From the IMG/VR virus record IMGVR_UViG_3300023172_000097, positions 1 to 35,036 of that record: 35,036 bases of DNA. One strand, written 5' to 3'. Each line of letters opens with the position of its first letter. Positions within the stretch are counted from its first letter, which is position 1. This stretch comes from a virus. Shown piece by piece: positions 32,756-35,036 of the stretch. A model generated the notes under the pieces. It did not search any database and had not been told where the DNA came from. It saw only the letters and a list, made by a program, of their open reading frames with translations. Made by a program: the position numbers and the translations under genes.

Positions 32756-32896
32756 GTAAGTGCTTGGTAGATAAAGACTTACGAGCGATTCGACCGGCCG
32801 GCCCCCTCTGTGGTGGGGGTGTACAAGTGTTCCACTAGCAAACGCTGTGCCAAACGAGAGCAAAATGCCAGAAAGTTTTGTCAAATTTTCTTGACA
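32756..32896 (+). repeat. Regulatory stem-loop element, copy 2
   Basis: Stem GTAAGT/ACTTAC (32756-32761, 32777-32782) has a 15-base loop. Palindrome CCGGCCGG lies at 32794-32801. Hairpin CCCCC/GGGGG (32802-32806, 32815-32819) has loop TCTGTGGT. Block GCAAACGCTGTGCCAAACG lies at 32838-32856, and the inverted repeat TGTCAA-N6-TTGACA at 32879-32896. Order and spacing match copy 3. Confidence 0.82.
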
Positions 32897-32916
32897 TAAA
32901 AATTCCAAAATTATTG

Positions 32917-32945
32917 TTGACAACTAAAGATTGCTTTGGTATAAT
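32917..32945 (+). promoter_or_regulatory. Sigma-70 consensus promoter, extended -10, for the zinc microprotein gene
   Basis: TTGACA, a 17-base spacer and TATAAT, with TGG before the -10 (extended -10 type). It lies downstream of the TGTCAA/TTGACA inverted repeat in copy 2, which could act as an operator. Confidence 0.9.
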
Positions 32946-32989
32946 GTCGATATAAGGAATAAGGAAAAGAAAAACGAAAGGAAAGAAAA

Positions 32990-33136
32990 ATGGAAATTGA
33001 AATCATCTACACTAGCGATTGCTGCACTGCTTATCTTTCAGATGCTCACGTTGAGCATGGCCTCTGCCCTGAGTGTGGAGACCATTGCGAAGTGAACAAG
33101 GAAGAAATCCTCGTCACCCCCGTTTGTGGGGGTTGA
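32990..33136 (+). CDS. Cysteine-rich microprotein, zinc-ribbon-like, copy 1
   Basis: This encodes 48 residues. The start ATG follows a purine-rich leader, GAAAGGAAAGAAAA. Metal-type residues are SDCC at 9-12, His20 and His23, and CPECGDHC at 26-33. The pattern SDCC-x(13)-CPxCG[DE]HC recurs in the 38-residue protein at 34913-35029. It is probably a zinc knuckle that binds nucleic acid or a host protein. The stop codon overlaps the -35 box of the next promoter. Confidence 0.78.
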   Translation: MEIEIIYTSDCCTAYLSDAHVEHGLCPECGDHCEVNKEEILVTPVCGG

Positions 33137-33160
33137 CAAACACAAAAAATTTGCTAGACT
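33116..33160 (+). promoter_or_regulatory. Hairpin fused to a sigma-70 promoter, copy 1
   Basis: The stem ACCCCC/GGGGGT (33116-33121 with 33128-33133) leads straight into TTGACA (33133-33138). After a 16-base spacer comes TAGACT (33155-33160). The hairpin is coding sequence at the end of the zinc microprotein gene. The same layout, including GGGGTTGACAAACA, recurs at 34433-34474. Confidence 0.78.
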
Positions 33161-33185
33161 TTGGATAACTAAGGAGAAAAACAAA

Positions 33186-33365
33186 ATGACGATTTACCCA
33201 AGCATGAACGACTACCGCAAGTATTTCAACGCCATGAAAACCGATCTTCTTTCGGTGTGGGTTGAGGTTGCAGAACATAAACTGCCGAACTATACTAGGA
33301 TCGAAGAGGTCGAAACCGTAAAGGCCGCTCTAATCGTAGCCCGTCAAGTATTGTCCACCCGATAG
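33186..33365 (+). CDS. Small early protein, LSVW family, copy 1
   Basis: The start is ATG 33186, preceded by AAGGAG and downstream of the promoter; in-frame GTG 33126 lies before the promoter and is rejected. It gives 59 residues. Core LLSVWVEVAEHKLPNY with RIEEVETV is shared with the protein at 34233-34430, so the two are paralogues. It is predicted mainly helical. The function is unknown. Confidence 0.8.
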   Translation: MTIYPSMNDYRKYFNAMKTDLLSVWVEVAEHKLPNYTRIEEVETVKAALIVARQVLSTR

Positions 33366-33376
33366 GAGATTGAAAA

Positions 33377-33451
33377 ATGATGATCTTGACCGTTGCAATT
33401 TCGTTCGCTATACTGTTCTGCGGGTTCGCCGCTCTTTACCTCGCCCTATAA
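33377..33451 (+). CDS. 24-residue membrane microprotein
   Basis: Start ATG 33377 (or 33380) follows AGGAG at 33364-33368 with good spacing. The product is almost entirely a single hydrophobic helix (MILTVAISFAILFCGFAALY), long enough to span a membrane once. It lies between two coding genes with only short gaps, so it is likely translated as part of the operon. Similar tiny phage membrane proteins act on host envelope functions, but no target is visible. Confidence 0.6.
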   Translation: MMILTVAISFAILFCGFAALYLAL

Positions 33452-33462
33452 GGAAAATCACA

Positions 33463-33753
33463 ATGAGTACCGAAAGACTTGTTCAACAATACCCGATTCT
33501 CACTGACGCTTGGAATCAGTGTACCCTAGTGTGGAAAGGTATTGAACAGAACGGAAACCTTCACAAGTTCAACCGAAAGACTTTGAGAAAAATTGTAAAG
33601 GCTAACCGTCGGTCGGTCGATAAAAGGTTAGTGGGTGGGAATGACCACATGATTGAAAAGGTAGGAAAGCCTGGCTCCCCCGAAAGGGTGGTTGCGTTGG
33701 CTGCTCAATATGCTAGACTAAGTGAAAGTGAATCGTCACCATTTGGAGAATGA
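33463..33753 (+). CDS. Small basic early protein, unknown
   Basis: Start ATG 33463 has AAGGAAA upstream; the frame is open further upstream but lacks an ATG there and overlaps the microprotein. It gives 96 residues, basic in the middle (KFNRKTLRKIVKANRRSVDK). The N-terminus has a helix (ERLVQQYPILTDAWNQ) and the C-terminus another (GSPERVVALAAQYARLSE). A DNA- or RNA-binding role is possible from charge alone. Confidence 0.75.
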   Translation: MSTERLVQQYPILTDAWNQCTLVWKGIEQNGNLHKFNRKTLRKIVKANRRSVDKRLVGGNDHMIEKVGKPGSPERVVALAAQYARLSESESSPFGE

Positions 33754-33757
33754 TAGA

Positions 33758-33994
33758 ATGACAACCTACGAAAAAATGACAACGCGAGAACTTGACGCTT
33801 GGATCCGGGAAGGTGGAAAAGACTTGTGCGATAATGCTCAAACGTACACCCCGGCAAAGTATAAGTTGGTGGCCCATATGGTACGCTCTGCCGTTCGTGA
33901 GAGACTGCGACGACTTCGCCATGCCGACTGGCTGGAGAAGGAATACGCTTGGGAAACTGAACGGGCGATCAGGGGTGGTACAGGGTGGAGTTGA
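33758..33994 (+). CDS. Small early protein with basic helix, unknown
   Basis: Start ATG 33758, four bases after the previous stop with GGAGAA upstream; Met at 33776 is an alternative. It gives 78 residues. The segment TTRELDAWIREGGKDL weakly echoes the start of the LSVW family, so it could be a distant relative. A strongly basic helix (VRSAVRERLRRLRH) follows, then an acidic tail. It is the last gene before regulatory element copy 3. Confidence 0.7.
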   Translation: MTTYEKMTTRELDAWIREGGKDLCDNAQTYTPAKYKLVAHMVRSAVRERLRRLRHADWLEKEYAWETERAIRGGTGWS

Positions 33995-34015
33995 TCCCTC
34001 ATCAGGGTGGGCGTT

Positions 34016-34143
34016 CGTAAGTTGTTGCTACGTAAGGACTTACGGCCTGCCCGGCCGGCGGAACCCCGCTTGCGAGGGGTATTAGCAAATGCCGTGCCAA
34101 AAGCACGCAAAATACCGAAAAGTTTTGTCAAAATCTCTTGACA
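34016..34143 (+). repeat. Regulatory stem-loop element, copy 3
   Basis: Stem CGTAAGT/ACTTACG (34016-34022, 34038-34044) has a 15-base loop. Palindrome CCGGCCGG lies at 34051-34058. Hairpin ACCCC/GGGGT (34063-34067, 34076-34080) follows. Block GCAAATGCCGTGCCAAAAG lies at 34085-34103, and the inverted repeat TGTCAA-N6-TTGACA at 34126-34143. The loop keeps TTG, TA and TA at the same positions as the other copies. Confidence 0.82.
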
Positions 34144-34163
34144 TAAAAATGCAGAAAAATCTC

Positions 34164-34192
34164 TTGACAATTCAAGTTTCGTATGGTAAAAT
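34164..34192 (+). promoter_or_regulatory. Sigma-70-like promoter for LSVW copy 2
   Basis: TTGACA, a 17-base spacer and TAAAAT with TGG before it. It has the same arrangement and the same distance class from the inverted repeat as in element copy 2. Confidence 0.85.
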
Positions 34193-34232
34193 GTCGATAT
34201 AAGAAGTAAGAGAGAAAGAAAGAGAGAAAAAA

Positions 34233-34430
34233 ATGACAACGCTACAAGCACAATACGATAGCCTTCAAGAGAGATTCCACAAGATGAGCGATGAAATGCT
34301 CTCAGTGTGGATTGAAGTAGCAGAACACAAACTGCCAAACTATCGTCGAACCGAAGAGATACTGTCGGTTCTCAATGGCATCCACGCTGCCAAGAGTGTT
34401 CAACGCTATCGAGAAAATAATTGGGAGTGA
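34233..34430 (+). CDS. Small early protein, LSVW family, copy 2
   Basis: This encodes 65 residues. The leader is a long purine tract of GAGA/GAAA units ending at the start. Core MLSVWIEVAEHKLPNYRRTE matches copy 1 closely, with about 15 of 17 positions identical in the central block. The N-terminal helix (YDSLQERFHKM) differs from copy 1. The stop codon abuts the hairpin-promoter element. The function is unknown. Confidence 0.8.
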   Translation: MTTLQAQYDSLQERFHKMSDEMLSVWIEVAEHKLPNYRRTEEILSVLNGIHAAKSVQRYRENNWE

Positions 34431-34432
34431 TC

Positions 34433-34474
34433 CCCCAGCGGCGGGGTTGACAAACAGAAAATCTTTGGTATAAT
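34433..34474 (+). promoter_or_regulatory. Hairpin fused to a sigma-70 promoter, copy 2
   Basis: CCCC (34433-34436) pairs with GGGG (34443-34446), which abuts TTGACA (34447-34452). A 16-base spacer and a perfect TATAAT (34469-34474, extended TGG-type context) follow. The hairpin lies just past the LSVW copy 2 stop. Confidence 0.82.
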
Positions 34475-34499
34475 GTCTGAAAAGAAAGAGAGAAGAAAA

Positions 34500-34694
34500 A
34501 TGAGAAAACCTAGTTTCAAGACCGTTGAGAAAAATCTGGCACAGTATGCTAGAAAGATGGATTGCGAAATCGTCAAACACCACGACGGTTCCTATTCACT
34601 GTACGATCGTAAAATGGATTATGTATCCATTACCAAAGCAACTCGACAGCGTGTTGCAAACGAAGTTTACTATTGGATGAGTGCTAGTAAGTAA
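34500..34694 (+). CDS. Small early protein, unknown
   Basis: The start chosen is ATG 34500; an in-frame ATG at 34473 falls within the -10 box and would not be transcribed. It gives 64 residues: N-terminal helix TVEKNLAQYARKMDCEI, a strand turn VKHHDGSYSLYDRK, then a helix, ATRQRVANEVYYWM. A compact alpha-beta-alpha fold is plausible. The His-His-Asp-Gly turn faintly resembles HicA/dsRNA-binding-like folds, but the match is too weak for a call. Confidence 0.75.
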   Translation: MRKPSFKTVEKNLAQYARKMDCEIVKHHDGSYSLYDRKMDYVSITKATRQRVANEVYYWMSASK

Positions 34695-34713
34695 GAAAGA
34701 AAGAGAGAGAAAG

Positions 34714-34911
34714 ATGAGTAAGCATGATGATGATCGGATCACCTCTGACGACCTTCTGATGAATCAAGAATCATTTGAACAGATGATTCTGGACAGCATT
34801 CATGCTCGGGATGAGGATTGTCATGATGAGGAAAGCGAAGAACGAATTGTTAGTTTTGCCCAACAGCGTCGTGCTGACAGGCTTAGGAATTGGAGTAAGA
34901 AAGAGGGTTGA
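34714..34911 (+). CDS. Small acidic early protein, unknown
   Basis: The start chosen is ATG 34714 after a GAAA/GAGA purine tract; the upstream in-frame GTG 34681 lies inside the previous gene. It gives 65 residues, rich in Asp/Glu (MSKHDDDRITSDDLL, HARDEDCHDEESEERI), ending in a basic helix (QQRRADRLRNWSKK). Nothing identifies a function. It shares its promoter with the 64-residue gene. Confidence 0.7.
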   Translation: MSKHDDDRITSDDLLMNQESFEQMILDSIHARDEDCHDEESEERIVSFAQQRRADRLRNWSKKEG

Positions 34912-34912
34912 T

Positions 34913-35029
34913 ATGTCGATGATGATTCAAAGTGACTGTTGCAACGAGCCAATGAGTGGCTCACAAATTGACCACGAAATTTGCCCGTGCTGTGGCGAAC
35001 ACTGCGTAGTGATTAGCGACGAGGATTGA
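34913..35029 (+). CDS. Cysteine-rich microprotein, zinc-ribbon-like, copy 2
   Basis: This encodes 38 residues. Start ATG 34913 lies just after the previous stop and is preceded by GAGGG. It carries SDCC, then HEICPCCGEHC, the same arrangement as the 48-residue protein at 32990-33136. It is likely a zinc-binding knuckle. The bases after its stop (ATGAA at 35032) look like the start of another gene cut off by the window. Confidence 0.75.
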   Translation: MSMMIQSDCCNEPMSGSQIDHEICPCCGEHCVVISDED

Positions 35030-35036
35030 AAATGAA

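Noticed and set aside
32777-32820. Possible tRNA-like fold in element copy 2 (TTGGTAGA and ATTCGA segments)
   Set aside because: No acceptor stem closes it and the segments are not kept in copies 1 and 3.
33126-33365. Longer GTG-initiated version of LSVW copy 1
   Set aside because: The start would precede the promoter, and ATG 33186 has an AAGGAG ribosome site.
33838-34338. Minus-strand frame of 166 codons across element copy 3
   Set aside because: It crosses several promoters, hairpins and two plus-strand genes, and lacks a start context.
34473-34694. Longer version of the 64-residue gene starting at ATG 34473
   Set aside because: That ATG overlaps the -10 box, so it would lie upstream of the transcript start.

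Overview
The window is a stretch of a tailed double-stranded DNA phage genome (Caudoviricetes), or of an uncultured phage or prophage contig. The evidence is a contiguous packaging and head module: large terminase with Walker and nuclease motifs, portal, prohead protease joined to a scaffold, a probable decoration protein and an HK97-fold major capsid protein. A long block of tail-fibre genes follows. The host cannot be named from the sequence. The late genes are AT-rich, the plus-strand promoters are close to sigma-70 consensus, and the fibre domains are of types common in environmental and cyanobacterial phages. No tail tube, sheath or tape-measure gene is visible, so the tail morphology is undecided.

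Layout. (1) 1-17058, minus strand: virion appendage genes. From the capsid side outward they are a small IEQG-domain protein, two fibres with an LRKGT-type N-terminus, a 1038-residue fibre, a glycine-rich adhesin, small fibre-tip and chaperone-like proteins, a 1272-residue fibronectin-III fibre, a probable head-tail connector, and a truncated protein with a P/Homo B domain. (2) 17196-28635, minus strand: sigma factor, HTH/coiled-coil protein, GDP-mannose 4,6-dehydratase, HNH nuclease, conserved hypothetical, ERCC4-type nuclease, TerL, portal, protease-scaffold, decoration protein and major capsid protein. The capsid gene is followed by a strong intrinsic terminator. (3) 28726-28938, plus strand: a small HTH protein gene divergent from the sigma operon. 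(4) 28929-32087, minus strand: four genes of structural or unknown type. (5) 32200-35036, plus strand: a higher-GC early-type region of very small genes, each cluster carrying its own sigma-70-like promoter embedded in repeated stem-loop elements.

How it may work together. The plus-strand region looks like host-polymerase-driven early genes. It has TTGACA/TATAAT promoters, purine-rich leaders and recurring hairpin-promoter cassettes resembling the promoter-early stem-loop cassettes of RB49-type phages. The minus strand encodes a divergent sigma factor. Five minus-strand intergenic gaps carry a shared motif, RGTGTAWWY or close to it, at a nearly fixed 36-43 bases from the next start codon, and none carries an obvious -35 box. 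The most interesting hypothesis here is that this motif is the late promoter read by the phage sigma factor. Other points of note are an acidic/basic dual-coding overlap at the sigma gene start, two duplicated families of small early proteins, and two extra nucleases beside the terminase.
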